A stretch of DNA of 64,000 nucleotides, taken from NCBI GenBank assembly GCA_020630715.1, contig JAHDIQ010000003.1, forward strand, positions 1-64,000, read 5' to 3'. The position numbers and the translations under genes are program-made. Positions 52,973-62,791 of this stretch are shown here, piece by piece. How positions within the stretch are numbered: the stretch's first letter is position 1; every line of letters starts with the position of its first letter. The notes under the pieces are model-generated. The model worked only from the letters and a program-made list of their open reading frames with translations, had not been told where the DNA came from and did no database searches. The DNA is from Nonlabens sp. Lineage in GTDB: Bacteria; Bacteroidota; Bacteroidia; Flavobacteriales; Flavobacteriaceae.

Positions 52973-53920
52973 CTATTCATCGTAAATATTAGTATAGCCT
53001 TTTGATGGTGCTTCAAAGAATTTGCCAGTTACATATCTATAATTACGATCCATCTTTGCCAGCTCGTTTAGATCTTCTTGATCTAGGTTTATTCTTGCGC
53101 TTTGGATATTACTGATAATATGTGAATCAGTCGTAGATTTAGGAATCACAGCGGTACCTCTATGTTCTGACCATTTGATAAGAACTTGTGCAGGATGGGC
53201 ATTATGTTTTTGAGCAATATTTTTAATTGTAGGATTATCCATCATGTTAGGTTCGTTTTCTTGCTTCATTTGTTCACTGCGATCACCGCTACCTAAAGGT
53301 GAATATCCAGTAAGATGAATTCCTTTTGAACTACAATAATTAAACAAGTCATCTTGCTGTAATAGTGGATGTAACTCTACCTGATTCATTTCTGGAATAA
53401 CATCAGTTTGTTGTAATAGTTCTTCTAGTTTTTCTTTAGAAAAATTAGAAACTCCTATATGCTTCACCTTTCCTTTTTGTTGTAATTCTACCATAGCATT
53501 CCATGTTGCAATCAGTGGTGCTTCATCTAGGGACAAATAATCGTCTTCTTTTTCAGGAAATCCTACTTCTGGTTTAAAAGCTACAGGCCAGTGCATTAAA
53601 TACAGATCTAGATAATCTACTTGTAGATCTTTAAGTGTTTGATCCAGTGCTGGTTCTACATCCTTAGGTAAATGTGCATTGTTCCATAACTTAGAGGTAA
53701 TCCAGACATCTTCTCTCTTTACAATGCCTTCAGAAAACACTTCGTTAAAGGCTGTTCCTATGGCATCTTCATTTCCATAAACTGCAGCGCAATCGATGTG
53801 TTTATAGCCATTTTTTAAGGCCGTTTTTACAGCGTTTTGAACTTCATCGGTACCAGATTTCCAGGTACCTAATCCTATAGCGTCCATTTGATCGCCGTTC
53901 TTAAATTGTAGCTTCTTCAT
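52973..53920 (-). CDS. Aldo/keto reductase
   Basis: This 315-residue NADPH-dependent reductase has the catalytic tetrad D43, Y48, K77 and H110 (HIDCAAVYGN, ITSKLWNN, YLMHWP). The nucleotide-binding end has AVIPKSTTDSHIISNIQ. It resembles AKR enzymes that reduce aldehydes and sugars. Monocistronic, with a terminator. The cofactor residues fit NADPH, and the substrate is unknown. The upstream gap to xerD carries an iterated palindrome. Confidence 0.92.
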   Translation of the reverse strand: MKKLQFKNGDQMDAIGLGTWKSGTDEVQNAVKTALKNGYKHIDCAAVYGNEDAIGTAFNEVFSEGIVKREDVWITSKLWNNAHLPKDVEPALDQTLKDLQVDYLDLYLMHWPVAFKPEVGFPEKEDDYLSLDEAPLIATWNAMVELQQKGKVKHIGVSNFSKEKLEELLQQTDVIPEMNQVELHPLLQQDDLFNYCSSKGIHLTGYSPLGSGDRSEQMKQENEPNMMDNPTIKNIAQKHNAHPAQVLIKWSEHRGTAVIPKSTTDSHIISNIQSARINLDQEDLNELAKMDRNYRYVTGKFFEAPSKGYTNIYDE

Positions 53921-53962
53921 AATAATACTTTTGGTAAAATATAATAAGGATGATGGATTTAC

Positions 53963-53976
53963 GCTTTCGCGAAAGC
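53963..53976. repeat. Iterated palindrome copy (22 bp with flanks)
   Basis: Exact GCTTTCGCGAAAGC. The perfect palindrome extends over 53959-53980, in the gap between the aldo/keto reductase and xerD. Confidence 0.95.
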
Positions 53977-54003
53977 GTAATTAACACAACTTTATCGCCC
54001 TAT

Positions 54004-54900
54004 TTAAGCTCTAGGATGATGATCTTCCAGAACCTTTGCTAGATGTGCCCGATCTACATGCATATAAATTTCTGTAGTGGTGATACTTTCATGGCCTAGC
54101 ATCATCTGGATGGAGCGCAAATCTGCACCATTTTCAATAAGATGAGTGGCAAATGAATGCCTAAACGTATGCGGACTGATCGTTTTTTGAATTCCCGCTT
54201 TAATAGCTAGCTGTTTGACAATATGAAAGATCATCGCTCTAGTAAGACCGTTGCCGCGTCTATTTAAAAATAAAGTGTCAGAGAATTTAGGGTTTACGGG
54301 TTGATGAACGCGTATTTCTTTACGATACAATTCGATGGCTTTTATGGTATAATCACCTATAGGGATAAAACGCTGTTTATCACCTTTACCAGTGACTTTT
54401 ATAAAACCTTCTTCAAAAAACAAATCACTAATTTGTAAAGTGATCAATTCACTCACGCGTAATCCACAGCCGTAAAGAGTTTCTATAATAGCTCTATTGC
54501 GTTCACCTTCTGGTGTACTACGATCTATGGCGTTGATGATTAAATCAATCTCTGTCGTGCTTAACGTATCTGGTAATTTACGACCTGTTTTAGGTGCCTC
54601 TATAAGATCTAGCGGTTGATCTTTGCGGTAGTTCTCTAATATTAAATAAGAGAAAAAGGCTTTTAAACTACTTATGGATCTGGCTTGTGATCGTGGTTGA
54701 ACGGTTTTGGCAAGATGATATACGTAATCTCTTAGCTGATCAGTATTGATTTGAGAAGCGCTAATTGTGATATCATGATTTTCTAGGTAGGTTACCAGTT
54801 TTTTAAGATCACGCTGGTAGGCTTTTATGGTGTTGTCAGACAGTCCACGTTCTAGCCTAGCATATATAGTAAAGTCTTTTATGTGCGATTGCCATTTCAT
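54004..54900 (-). CDS. xerD: Tyrosine recombinase XerD-like
   Basis: The protein has 298 residues from the ATG at 54900 (MKWQSHIKDFTIYARLERG); the frame continues to 54966 but adds an unrelated stretch. The catalytic residues are complete: R148 (YGCGLRVSEL), K172, H244 and R247 (SPHTFRHSFATHL), H270 (LGHESITTTEIY) and Y279. XerC/XerD resolve chromosome dimers at dif near the terminus. XerD is the better fit by length and by its single locus without neighbours. No dif site was identified in the window. Confidence 0.9.
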   Translation of the reverse strand: MKWQSHIKDFTIYARLERGLSDNTIKAYQRDLKKLVTYLENHDITISASQINTDQLRDYVYHLAKTVQPRSQARSISSLKAFFSYLILENYRKDQPLDLIEAPKTGRKLPDTLSTTEIDLIINAIDRSTPEGERNRAIIETLYGCGLRVSELITLQISDLFFEEGFIKVTGKGDKQRFIPIGDYTIKAIELYRKEIRVHQPVNPKFSDTLFLNRRGNGLTRAMIFHIVKQLAIKAGIQKTISPHTFRHSFATHLIENGADLRSIQMMLGHESITTTEIYMHVDRAHLAKVLEDHHPRA

Positions 54901-54967
54901 TAAGGTAAAAATATCATAATAAATTGGCTTCTTATAGGATCTATATCGTTCTCTAAGAAATAACAAA

Positions 54968-54975
54968 TATCTTTA
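54968..54975 (+). promoter_or_regulatory. -7-like box (TATCTTTA) abutting the aroQ start
   Basis: A one-mismatch relative of TAnnTTTG ends 4 bp before the ATG at 54980. Confidence 0.4.
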
Positions 54976-54979
54976 CGGT

Positions 54980-55399
54980 ATGAAAGTAATGATCATAAAT
55001 GGACCTAATCTTAATTTACTAGGTAAACGTGAACCAGATGTTTACGGTTCACAATCGTTTGAAGACTATCTAGAACATTTAAAAGACCGTTTTAAGGATG
55101 TTGAAATTCATTATGTACAGTCAAATGTAGAAGGTGAATTAGTAAATGCACTTCATAACGCAGACGATGATTCTTATGATAACATCATTTTAAATGCTGG
55201 TGCTTACACACATACATCCATCGCTATAGGTGATGCTGTAGCTGGAATAAGCGCACCTGTCATTGAGGTTCATATATCTAATGTGATGGATCGTGAAGAA
55301 TTCAGGCATGTTTCTTACATCTCAAAACACGCCGCTGGAGTAATTAGTGGTTTTGGGTTAAAAGGTTATGAGTTGGCTATGATCACTTTGAATATTTAA
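54980..55399 (+). CDS. aroQ: 3-dehydroquinate dehydratase, type II
   Basis: This 139-residue protein is the third enzyme of the shikimate pathway. The flexible-loop residues R17 and Y22 (GKREPDVYG) are present, as are NAGAYTHTS (substrate Asn) and EVHISN (catalytic His). A type II dodecamer subunit of normal length. It is divergent from xerD, and the -7-like box leaves almost no leader. Confidence 0.95.
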   Translation: MKVMIINGPNLNLLGKREPDVYGSQSFEDYLEHLKDRFKDVEIHYVQSNVEGELVNALHNADDDSYDNIILNAGAYTHTSIAIGDAVAGISAPVIEVHISNVMDREEFRHVSYISKHAAGVISGFGLKGYELAMITLNI

Positions 55400-55499
55400 A
55401 TATATAGCTGGTGCATAATTTCTTACATTTTTACCTTTTAAATTTTAAATAAACTAAGTTTTTAATTATTTTTGATCTTAATCAAAACCAAATTAACTT

Positions 55500-55871
55500 A
55501 TGAAATTTACTTTACTTACACTTATGTTATTTGTTCTAGGAGCGGTAACTATCTCTGCGGCGTCATTTCCAGTTGAAAGAACAGCTGTTGAAACATCATC
55601 TATTGAAGTTCAAGAAACAGTTGAAACTAGAACGGAAGTTGTAGCTCTTCCTTTTAATCCTGCTGCTGGTAAAAGTCAGCTTATTGCCTTACTTCTAGCT
55701 GGATTTGTTGGAGCTTTAGGGATTCACAGATTTTACTTAGGTTATACTTGGCAAGGTGTTGTTCAATTATTAACGTTAGGAGCTTGTGGGATTTGGTCTT
55801 TAATTGACTTAATACGCATTATTACTGGTGATTTACAGCCTAAGAATGGATCATACTCCAAAACATTATAA
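55500..55871 (+). CDS. TM2 domain protein with signal peptide
   Basis: This 123-residue protein has an N-terminal signal peptide and a TM2 domain (~60-112) with two membrane segments: KSQLIALLLAGFVGALGIHRFYLGYTWQGVVQLLTLGACGIWSLIDLIRII. The short GxHRFYLG loop is the family signature. TM2 proteins have no firm function in bacteria. It overlaps the DUF2752 gene by 26 bp, suggesting coupled translation, and the paired small membrane proteins echo 40431-41104. Confidence 0.87.
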   Translation: MKFTLLTLMLFVLGAVTISAASFPVERTAVETSSIEVQETVETRTEVVALPFNPAAGKSQLIALLLAGFVGALGIHRFYLGYTWQGVVQLLTLGACGIWSLIDLIRIITGDLQPKNGSYSKTL

Positions 55872-56193
55872 TAGAAAGAAAAGAAATAAAGGTTTTAATA
55901 AAATCTTTCAATGGGGCATTGTTATTGCCCCATTTTTTCTTTTATTACTTCCTGTAGATCACTTTGATACAGGAGAAAGCATCTGTGTTTCAAAATTTTT
56001 AGCAGGAATAGAATGTTATGCTTGTGGCTTAACCAGAGGAGTCATGCATTTTATCCATTTAGATTTTGCTGGTGCATGGGAATTCAACAAATTAACTTTT
56101 ATAGTAGTACCTCTATTATCTTTATACTGGTTAAAGGCCTTACTAACCGTTTTAAAACTTAAAATTCCTAGATTTTTAGATAGAATTATGTAG
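55846..56193 (+). CDS. DUF2752 membrane protein
   Basis: The protein has 115 residues from the ATG at 55846; an upstream GTG at 55828 is in frame. A very basic N-terminus (KHYNRKKRNKGFNK) precedes the first helix, then the DUF2752 core IECYACGLTRGVMHF (CxxCGxxR) and a second helix (FIVVPLLSLYWLKALL). It is the second DUF2752 protein in the window, and its start lies inside the TM2 gene. Confidence 0.82.
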   Translation: MDHTPKHYNRKKRNKGFNKIFQWGIVIAPFFLLLLPVDHFDTGESICVSKFLAGIECYACGLTRGVMHFIHLDFAGAWEFNKLTFIVVPLLSLYWLKALLTVLKLKIPRFLDRIM

Positions 56194-56233
56194 TTTTCAT
56201 ATTAAACCATCTCATGGATTATCCTCATTTCCT

Positions 56234-57103
56234 ATGATTAGATTCACTTTTATTTTTTTACTTTTTACGTCTTTTTCTTTCTCTCAAAAAACATATGAGT
56301 ATTTAGGGTTAGCAAAATTAAATGACACTACAGCTTTAACATATAGAATAGTTTTTGAAGAAAATGATGGTCAAATATCAGGCTATTCCTTAACTGACTT
56401 TGGTGGAGATCATGAAACTAAATCTAACCTTTCAGGAACTTATGATAATGACAAAAAAAGGATTTCCTTTAAAGAATCAGGTATCATCTATACAAAATCA
56501 TCATTTGTCAAAAACGATTTTTGTTTCATTAACGTTGAATCTGTTAAGTTTAGACTAGGTAGGTCTAAGTCATTAATAGGTCCTTTTTTAGGAAGGTTTA
56601 AGGATGGAACAAAATGTATTGATGGTGAAGTTTATTTACAAGCTGTAGAGCGAGTTGAGAAATTTGTGAACAAACTATCTAAAAAGGTAGATAAGTCAAA
56701 AGTGGTAGACGCAGAATTAAAAAGTCAGTTTCAGAGTATGAATATAATGGATTCTTTGAGGCTTAACATTCTTAAACCATCACAAGTAACTTCTTTCTTT
56801 ACTAAAGACAAGACAGTAAAATTAAAATTATTTGATGGTGCTAAAATAGATAATGATATTACAACGGTGTACGTTAATGAAAAAGTAATTTTAGAAGCAC
56901 ACAAAAGTACTCATGATATTAAAGAATTAATTATACCTGTAACAGCTGAAGTTACAGAAATTAGATTAGTTTCAAATTCAGTAGGTACTCTAGGTTTAAA
57001 TACGACCATTGTAGAAATCGTTGATTCTAAAAACGAAATTACCGCCATGACAAATCTTGATAAAGGCGATACGACCACCATTAACATTATAAGATCAAAA
57101 TAG
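56234..57103 (+). CDS. Secreted protein of unknown function
   Basis: This 289-residue protein has a signal peptide (ending FSFSQ, residue ~18). The mature protein mixes beta strands with a helical middle (~130-190) and an extended C-terminal beta region (VTAEVTEIRLVSNSVGTLGLNTTIVEIV). I recognise no family. It is followed 11 bp later by a barrel gene in the same direction, suggesting an envelope pair. The A/T-rich sequence and loose codon use differ somewhat from neighbours, a possible sign of recent acquisition. Confidence 0.72.
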   Translation: MIRFTFIFLLFTSFSFSQKTYEYLGLAKLNDTTALTYRIVFEENDGQISGYSLTDFGGDHETKSNLSGTYDNDKKRISFKESGIIYTKSSFVKNDFCFINVESVKFRLGRSKSLIGPFLGRFKDGTKCIDGEVYLQAVERVEKFVNKLSKKVDKSKVVDAELKSQFQSMNIMDSLRLNILKPSQVTSFFTKDKTVKLKLFDGAKIDNDITTVYVNEKVILEAHKSTHDIKELIIPVTAEVTEIRLVSNSVGTLGLNTTIVEIVDSKNEITAMTNLDKGDTTTINIIRSK

Positions 57104-57114
57104 CTGTTGTAACG

Positions 57115-57750
57115 ATGAAAAGACTCTTACTATATTCATTTGTTTTTTTATTTACTGCTTCTTCTTTTGCTCAAATAGGTAAAGGAGACATCACCATAGC
57201 ACCACAGGTAGGATTAAACCTTTCTAATTACTATAATATTTTACAACCATTAAGTAATCGTGCGCGTATATCATTTAATGCAGGAGCAGCGCTGGATTAC
57301 CATTTTGCAGATGATTGGAGCTTTAAAACAGGTTTAATTTACGATTCTAAAGGAACTAGAATTCCTGATACCGATTTTGGTGATATTACAGAAAGATTAA
57401 CCTATTTAGCGGTTCCTGTCCATGTAACTTTTAACTGGCATATTGATCAAGGCAATACACTTTCTATAGATTTTGGTCCTACCTTAAATTTTTTAATAGA
57501 TGAAAATTTTGAGGCAGATGACCCTAGTTTTCAATCTCCAGATGGTCGTGTAAGATCATTAGATTATGGTTTAGGGTTTGGAATTGGATATTCTTTTGAA
57601 ATTGCAGATAATCTTAGGTTTTTAATTCAGACGCAAACTTATTATGGACTAAGATCACTAACAAATGAGAAACTTAACGACGGATTTGATGAGTTCAATA
57701 TTTTCAATCTCACCTATTCTCTTAATGCTGGATTGTTATTTCAATTATAA
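57115..57750 (+). CDS. Outer-membrane beta-barrel protein (PorT/Opacity-like)
   Basis: This 211-residue protein has a signal peptide (ending SSFAQ). The mature part shows eight or so alternating strands (APQVGLNLSNYYNI, SFNAGAALDYHF, FKTGLIYDSKG, FGPTLNF, ...), ending with GLLFQL. It fits the small outer-membrane barrel fold seen in PorT-like and OmpW-like families. It is 11 bp after the unknown secreted gene. No PorT-specific motif was confirmed. Confidence 0.78.
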   Translation: MKRLLLYSFVFLFTASSFAQIGKGDITIAPQVGLNLSNYYNILQPLSNRARISFNAGAALDYHFADDWSFKTGLIYDSKGTRIPDTDFGDITERLTYLAVPVHVTFNWHIDQGNTLSIDFGPTLNFLIDENFEADDPSFQSPDGRVRSLDYGLGFGIGYSFEIADNLRFLIQTQTYYGLRSLTNEKLNDGFDEFNIFNLTYSLNAGLLFQL

Positions 57751-57892
57751 TTAGATCGTATTAATTACAGATTACTCGTCTTGTTTCAACTTTTATCGAG
57801 CGTTAAACTTTCCCAATTAGCGTTATATAAAACTTAATATCATACTTCACTTACAATAGTTGCGTTTTTCTGCGAACTAATAATAAAACTTT

Positions 57893-58477
57893 ATGTCAAA
57901 GAAACTCACCGTAGCGTTACTACTTACAATTTGTTGTAGCATCCATTCAAACGCGCAAGAAACCACTACTAACAATCTACCTTCATTATTTCCACAGCCA
58001 CAAACATGGTCTTTTGGTGCGCAGTTGAATCAAGGTCAGCAACTATTTTCTAATCCTAACATCGATGGTTTTAGTACTTCAGATTATAGACTGGAAGCAA
58101 TGTTTTATGCAGATTACCGTATTAATGAAAAGTCATCTCTTAGGACAGAGTTGTTTTATACACCTACTAATAGTCAGGCAATAGGCTTAAATGCCACCTA
58201 CAATTATAAGATAGGTGAACGCTGGGAGCTATTCGGTGGTGCTGGTGTTTATGTGACTGATTATGCCTATGATGATTCATTATTTAATGATCCCGATCTC
58301 AACTACCGCCATTTTAATGCGACGGGAATTCTAGGAGTACGATATCATGCTAATAAGGATGTGTTTATCGACCTAAGATATACTCGAGATTTATTAAGTC
58401 CAGTTACAAATACTAACGCCGAATTCAATCCAGGAGCATCCAATAGTTTTACCTTAGGATTAGGACTTAAGTTTTAA
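57893..58477 (+). CDS. Outer-membrane beta-barrel protein, unknown family
   Basis: This 194-residue protein has a signal peptide (ending SNAQE). The mature part alternates strands with aromatic ends (YRLEAMFYADYRINEKSSLRTELFY, YNYKIGERWELFGGAGVY) and closes SFTLGLGLKF, the C-terminal aromatic signature of barrels. It is separated from the previous gene by ~140 bp with no clear promoter box. The following hairpin/7-mer repeat may end it. Confidence 0.75.
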   Translation: MSKKLTVALLLTICCSIHSNAQETTTNNLPSLFPQPQTWSFGAQLNQGQQLFSNPNIDGFSTSDYRLEAMFYADYRINEKSSLRTELFYTPTNSQAIGLNATYNYKIGERWELFGGAGVYVTDYAYDDSLFNDPDLNYRHFNATGILGVRYHANKDVFIDLRYTRDLLSPVTNTNAEFNPGASNSFTLGLGLKF

Positions 58478-58503
58478 TTATTCCTAGATATATGTGAAAA
58501 AAA

Positions 58504-58534
58504 ACTCGCAATTCTAATTAAAGAATCGCGAGTA
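58504..58534 (+). terminator. Terminator-like hairpin with interrupted stem
   Basis: ACTCGC/GCGAGT and ATTCT/AGAAT pair around a mismatch. It lies 27 bp after the barrel stop. The T-run is weak. Confidence 0.5.
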
Positions 58535-58544
58535 TTTAAAATTC

Positions 58545-58579
58545 TAATATCTAATATCTAATATCTAATATCTAGTATC
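58545..58579. repeat. 7-bp tandem repeat (TAATATC), four units plus one variant
   Basis: Four exact units and a TAGTATC unit end precisely at the lpdA stop codon (58580-58582 on the minus strand). Confidence 0.9.
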
Positions 58580-59971
58580 TTACAAGTGAATCACCTCACC
58601 ATAAGCATCTGCTACGGCTTCCATTACTGCTTCACTCATGGTAGGATGTGGATGTACTGCTTTTAAAACTTCATGACCAGTAGTTTCTAGTTTACGTCCT
58701 AGAACAGCCTCGGCAATCATATCAGTAACGCCAGCACCTATCATGTGACATCCTAACCACTCGCCATACTTAGCGTCAAAGATTACTTTTACAAAACCAT
58801 CCTTTGCACCAGATGCACTCGCTTTTCCAGATGCGCTAAAAGGAAATTTCCCTACTTTTAATTCGTAACCAGCTTCTTTAGCTTGTGCTTCAGTCATTCC
58901 TACACTTGCAATTTCTGGAGTAGAATAGGTACAACCTGGGATATTACCATAATCTAACGGTTCTACATGCATACCAGCCATTTTTTCGACACATAAAATA
59001 CCTTCGGCACTTGCTACGTGCGCTAGCGCTGGACCTGCCGTAATATCACCTATAGCATAGTATCCTGGAATGTTTGTTTGATACCAGTCATTTACTAATA
59101 CTTTACCACGATCTGTAGAAATTCCTATTTCTTCCAGACCTATATTCTTAAGATTAGTTTCTATTCCTACCGCACTTAAAACGATATCTGCTTCTAGAAC
59201 TTCTTCACCTTTTTTAGTCTTTACGGTAGCTTTTACACCTTTCCCGCTAGTATCTACACCAGTAACCTCACTAGAGGTCATGATCTTAATTCCGGTTTTC
59301 TTAAAACTGCGTTCCATTTGCTTAGAAACGTCTATATCTTCTACAGGCACGATGCGGTCTAGGTATTCTACTATGGTTACCTCAGTCCCCATAGTGTTGT
59401 AGAAATAAGCAAACTCAACACCTATGGCACCAGATCCTACGACGATCATTTTCTTAGGTTGTTCTTTAAGCGTCATTGCCTCACGATAACCTATCACTTT
59501 TTTACCATCTTGTGGTAAGCTAGGAAGTACGCGAGATTTTGCACCAGTAGCGATGATGATGTTTTTTCCTTCCACGATAGAAGTAGAACCATCATCTGCC
59601 TTAACCTCTATTTTTTTACCTTTCTTAAGTGTACCATAACCCATGATGACGTCGATCTTATTCTTCTTCATCAGGAATTGTACACCTTTACTCATGCCAT
59701 CTGCCACGTCACGAGAACGCTTTACCACAGCGCCAAAATCTTTATCTACATTATCTACCTTAAGACCATAATCTGATGCATGGTTCAGGTAATTAAAAAC
59801 ATCTGCACTTTTTATTAATGCCTTTGTAGGGATACAACCCCAGTTTAAACATACACCACCTAGTGATTCTTTTTCTACAATTGCCGTTTTCATTCCTAGT
59901 TGTGACGCGCGTATTGCCGTTACATATCCACCAGGACCACTACCTAAAACGATTACATCATATTTACTCAT
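58580..59971 (-). CDS. lpdA: Dihydrolipoyl dehydrogenase (E3)
   Basis: This 463-residue FAD enzyme reoxidises lipoamide in 2-oxoacid dehydrogenase complexes. The redox disulfide is C41/C46 in [16 protein letters not shown] binding is shown by GSGPGGY and NAD binding by [10 protein letters not shown]. The active-site pair H442/E447 is in HPHPTMSE near the C-terminus. Full length. A -7 box (TATTTTTG) lies 22 bp upstream. It is unlinked to the E2 gene at 18598, so its complex is not shown by context. Confidence 0.95.
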   Translation of the reverse strand: MSKYDVIVLGSGPGGYVTAIRASQLGMKTAIVEKESLGGVCLNWGCIPTKALIKSADVFNYLNHASDYGLKVDNVDKDFGAVVKRSRDVADGMSKGVQFLMKKNKIDVIMGYGTLKKGKKIEVKADDGSTSIVEGKNIIIATGAKSRVLPSLPQDGKKVIGYREAMTLKEQPKKMIVVGSGAIGVEFAYFYNTMGTEVTIVEYLDRIVPVEDIDVSKQMERSFKKTGIKIMTSSEVTGVDTSGKGVKATVKTKKGEEVLEADIVLSAVGIETNLKNIGLEEIGISTDRGKVLVNDWYQTNIPGYYAIGDITAGPALAHVASAEGILCVEKMAGMHVEPLDYGNIPGCTYSTPEIASVGMTEAQAKEAGYELKVGKFPFSASGKASASGAKDGFVKVIFDAKYGEWLGCHMIGAGVTDMIAEAVLGRKLETTGHEVLKAVHPHPTMSEAVMEAVADAYGEVIHL

Positions 59972-59993
59972 ATCAGTCTGTTTTTAAGAGCCA

Positions 59994-60001
59994 CAAAAAT
60001 A
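59994..60001 (-). promoter_or_regulatory. -7 box (TATTTTTG) of lpdA
   Basis: It matches TAnnTTTG on the minus strand, 22 bp before the start. Confidence 0.5.
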
Positions 60002-60023
60002 TACAATAAAGCAATACAGATTG

Positions 60024-60031
60024 TAAATTTG
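60024..60031 (+). promoter_or_regulatory. -7 box (TAAATTTG) of pyrD
   Basis: It matches TAnnTTTG, 15 bp before the ATG at 60047. Confidence 0.5.
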
Positions 60032-60046
60032 CATAACCTTATTATT

Positions 60047-61093
60047 ATGTATAAAACCGTTGTAAGACCGCTACTTTTCAGCTTTGATCCAGAGGCTGTG
60101 CACCATTTCTCTTTTAAGAGTATTAAATTGTTAAGTAAGTTGCCTGGTTTTAATACGCTTTCGCGAAAGCGTTACCACCACAACCATCCTGCTCTTCAAC
60201 GGGAATTATTTGGTCTCACATTCCCTAATCCAGTAGGAATGGCCGCAGGATTTGACAAAGATGCCAAAGCCTTTAAAGAATTTGCAGACTTAGGATTTGG
60301 CTTCATAGAAATAGGAACGTTAACGCCAAAACCACAGGCCGGAAACCCAAAACAACGCCTCTTTAGATTAAAACAAGATCAAGCGATTGTAAACCGTATG
60401 GGATTCAATAACGGTGGCGTGGATGAAGCCGTAGAACGATTAAAAAAGAACCCAAAATTAGGACAAAAAGGACACGTTCTCATAGGCGGAAACATAGGAA
60501 AAAATAAGGTCACGCCTAATGATGAAGCGGTAAATGATTACATCATTTGTTTTGAAAAGCTATTTGATCATGTAGATTATTTCACCGTAAATGTAAGTTC
60601 ACCTAATACGCCTGGATTGCGTGAATTACAGGATCGCAAACCGTTAACGCATATCCTACAAACCCTACAAGACCTTAATAACGACAAGCCACAACGCAAG
60701 CCTATACTCTTAAAAATAGCACCAGACCTTACAGATGACCAGTTGCTAGACATCATAGGAATCGTAGCAGACACAAAAATTGACGGCGTCATTGCGACTA
60801 ATACTACCATAGAAAGAACCAATTTAAAATCAGAAGCCTCATTACAAAAAGAAGCCGGCGGATTAAGCGGTGCGCCACTTACCAGTCGCGCTACAGATGT
60901 CATTGCTTTTATACACGATAGAAGCAACGGCGCTTTCCCGATTATAGGCGTAGGCGGTATTATGACTGCACAAGACGCGATTGATAAATTGAATGCTGGT
61001 GCTAGTCTGGTGCAATTATATACTGGTTTTGTGTATGAAGGACCAGCGTTGATTAAAAATATTAATAGCGCAATTATTGCTCAAGGACTATGA
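60047..61093 (+). CDS. pyrD: Dihydroorotate dehydrogenase (quinone), class 2
   Basis: The protein has 348 residues from the ATG at 60047; a TTG at 60029 is in frame but overlaps the -7 box. The class 2 N-terminal membrane-binding helix pair (residues ~1-35) is followed by [34 protein letters not shown] and [13 protein letters not shown] with the catalytic Ser. It passes electrons to quinone in pyrimidine synthesis. LSRK at residues 38-41 comes from the palindrome at 60157-60170, between the N-terminal helices and the barrel. Its stop overlaps the LysE gene by 4 bp. Confidence 0.95.
   Translation: MYKTVVRPLLFSFDPEAVHHFSFKSIKLLSKLPGFNTLSRKRYHHNHPALQRELFGLTFPNPVGMAAGFDKDAKAFKEFADLGFGFIEIGTLTPKPQAGNPKQRLFRLKQDQAIVNRMGFNNGGVDEAVERLKKNPKLGQKGHVLIGGNIGKNKVTPNDEAVNDYIICFEKLFDHVDYFTVNVSSPNTPGLRELQDRKPLTHILQTLQDLNNDKPQRKPILLKIAPDLTDDQLLDIIGIVADTKIDGVIATNTTIERTNLKSEASLQKEAGGLSGAPLTSRATDVIAFIHDRSNGAFPIIGVGGIMTAQDAIDKLNAGASLVQLYTGFVYEGPALIKNINSAIIAQGL
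60157..60170. repeat. Iterated palindrome copy
   Basis: Exact GCTTTCGCGAAAGC inside pyrD, read as LSRK. Confidence 0.95.
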
Positions 61094-61707
61094 TAGAATC
61101 TCTGGTGTCTTTTGCTTTTGCAACATTAATTCTTGCATTAAGCCCAGGACCAGATAATATATTTGTCCTTACGCAATCAGTTGCTCGAGGTTCAAAATAT
61201 GGAATCGCTATTGCCACCGGATTGATTACCGGATGTATTGTCCATACTTCAATCGTTGCATTAGGTTTTGCCGTGATTATTAGGGATAATGATTGGTTGT
61301 TGTATTCCATAAAAATAGCTGGTGCTGTTTACTTGGTTTATCTCGCTTATAAAATATTTAAGTCAGACGCTAGCATTGAATTTGGTGATTCTAATGCGTC
61401 TTTTCAAAGTTTGTGGAAACTCTACAAAGTTGGTATCACCATGAATTTGCTGAATCCTAAAGTAACCTTATTCTTTCTAGCTTTATTACCACAGTTTGTG
61501 ATCCCAAAGTCCTATCCCGATTGGATTCAAATCTACATGCTTGGCGGTGTTTTTATGCTTGTTTCTTTATTAACCTTTTATACCATAGCCTTACTTGCAG
61601 GAAAAGCAGCAAGTTTCATAAAGTCTTCTCGATGGTTTGCCCCAGCAATGAAATGGTTACAGATTGTGGTTTTTATAGGAATAGCGATTGCGATTTTGAT
61701 TCCTTAG
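61090..61707 (+). CDS. LysE/RhtB family amino-acid exporter
   Basis: This 205-residue membrane protein has six hydrophobic segments. The family signature [25 protein letters not shown] is at ~15-40. Later motifs are [16 protein letters not shown] and [19 protein letters not shown]. LysE exporters expel amino acids or related solutes with proton exchange, and the substrate cannot be read here. It is coupled to pyrD by a 4-bp overlap. Confidence 0.88.
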   Translation: MIESLVSFAFATLILALSPGPDNIFVLTQSVARGSKYGIAIATGLITGCIVHTSIVALGFAVIIRDNDWLLYSIKIAGAVYLVYLAYKIFKSDASIEFGDSNASFQSLWKLYKVGITMNLLNPKVTLFFLALLPQFVIPKSYPDWIQIYMLGGVFMLVSLLTFYTIALLAGKAASFIKSSRWFAPAMKWLQIVVFIGIAIAILIP

Positions 61708-61764
61708 TAAGTCTTTGAAATCGATTTCGTAAATGACAATCACAGCCTTATCTTTACACCATAA

Positions 61765-62628
61765 ATGGATCAAGTTAAAATCATAGAATGTCCACGAGAC
61801 GCGATGCAAGGAATTAAGGAATTCATTCCTACAGACTTGAAGGTGCAGTACATTCAGTCACTATTGCGTTGTGGTTTTGATACCATTGATTTTGGGAGTT
61901 TTGTCTCACCGAGAGCAATACCGCAAATGGTAGATACTGCAGAGGTGCTTTCAAAATTAGACCTCTCAAAAACGGATTCTAAATTACTAGCCATTGTTGC
62001 AAACCTACGTGGTGCGCAAGCAGCTTGTGAACATCCAGAGATTCAGCACCTTGGATATCCATTTTCTATTTCAGAGAATTTTCAAATGCGTAATACGCAT
62101 AAGACCATTGCACAGTCAGTAGAATTACTTCAAGAAATTTTAGATCTCGCTTCTGCGAAATCGAAACAACTCGTCGTCTATATTTCTATGGGTTTTGGGA
62201 ATCCTTACGGTGATCCATGGAACGTGGATATTGTAGGAGAATGGACTGAGAAGCTCGCATCTATGGGCGTTAAGATCCTTTCCTTATCAGATACAGTAGG
62301 AACCAGTGATCCAGAAACAATTGACTATTTATTTTCAAACTTGATTCCTAAATATCCAGAAGTGGAATTTGGTGCTCATTTACATACGACGCCTACTACC
62401 TGGCACGAGAAAGTAGATGTAGCTTATAAAGCTGGTTGTCGCCGTTTTGATGGAGCTATTCAAGGATTTGGCGGTTGTCCTATGGCAAAGGACGAACTCA
62501 CAGGCAATATGCCTACTGAGAAAATGGTGAGTTACTTCGGGTCTAGAAAAATCCATTCTAATGTAAACGCCATGCCGTTTGAAAGCAGTTATAACGAGGC
62601 GACTAAGATTTTTACAAAATATCATTAA
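61765..62628 (+). CDS. mvaB: Hydroxymethylglutaryl-CoA lyase
   Basis: This 287-residue TIM-barrel enzyme splits HMG-CoA to acetyl-CoA and acetoacetate in leucine breakdown. The catalytic Arg-Asp is R11-D12 in ECPRDAMQG, and the metal ligands are in FGAHLHTTPTT. The flexible active-site Cys is in FGGCPMAKDELTGNMPTE, as in the human enzyme. ASAKSKQL mid-protein is encoded by a two-mismatch copy of the iterated palindrome (62149-62162). It is monocistronic. A -7-like TATCTTTA lies 8 bp before the ATG. Confidence 0.92.
   Translation: MDQVKIIECPRDAMQGIKEFIPTDLKVQYIQSLLRCGFDTIDFGSFVSPRAIPQMVDTAEVLSKLDLSKTDSKLLAIVANLRGAQAACEHPEIQHLGYPFSISENFQMRNTHKTIAQSVELLQEILDLASAKSKQLVVYISMGFGNPYGDPWNVDIVGEWTEKLASMGVKILSLSDTVGTSDPETIDYLFSNLIPKYPEVEFGAHLHTTPTTWHEKVDVAYKAGCRRFDGAIQGFGGCPMAKDELTGNMPTEKMVSYFGSRKIHSNVNAMPFESSYNEATKIFTKYH
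62149..62162. repeat. Degenerate iterated palindrome (12 of 14)
   Basis: GCTTCTGCGAAATC inside mvaB, read as ASAKS. It may be a decayed copy. Confidence 0.5.
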
Positions 62629-62766
62629 TTATCTAGCTAATTTTTGTTGTTGAAACTCTAATTTATCGTTTTTACTTACGATTTGCTATACAGTAATAAA
62701 AATTCATTGTATTCTGATTAATGGCATCTTGTAAAAACCTTAACCAGGTTTAAGGATAACTCATCG

Positions 62767-62774
62767 TACTTTTG
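62767..62774 (+). promoter_or_regulatory. -7 box (TACTTTTG) of the GH3 gene
   Basis: It matches TAnnTTTG, 17 bp before the ATG. An imperfect inverted repeat, CCTTAACCAGGTTTAAGG (62738-62755), lies just upstream and could be an operator. Confidence 0.5.
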
Positions 62775-62791
62775 ATTAAAATAATTTAACC

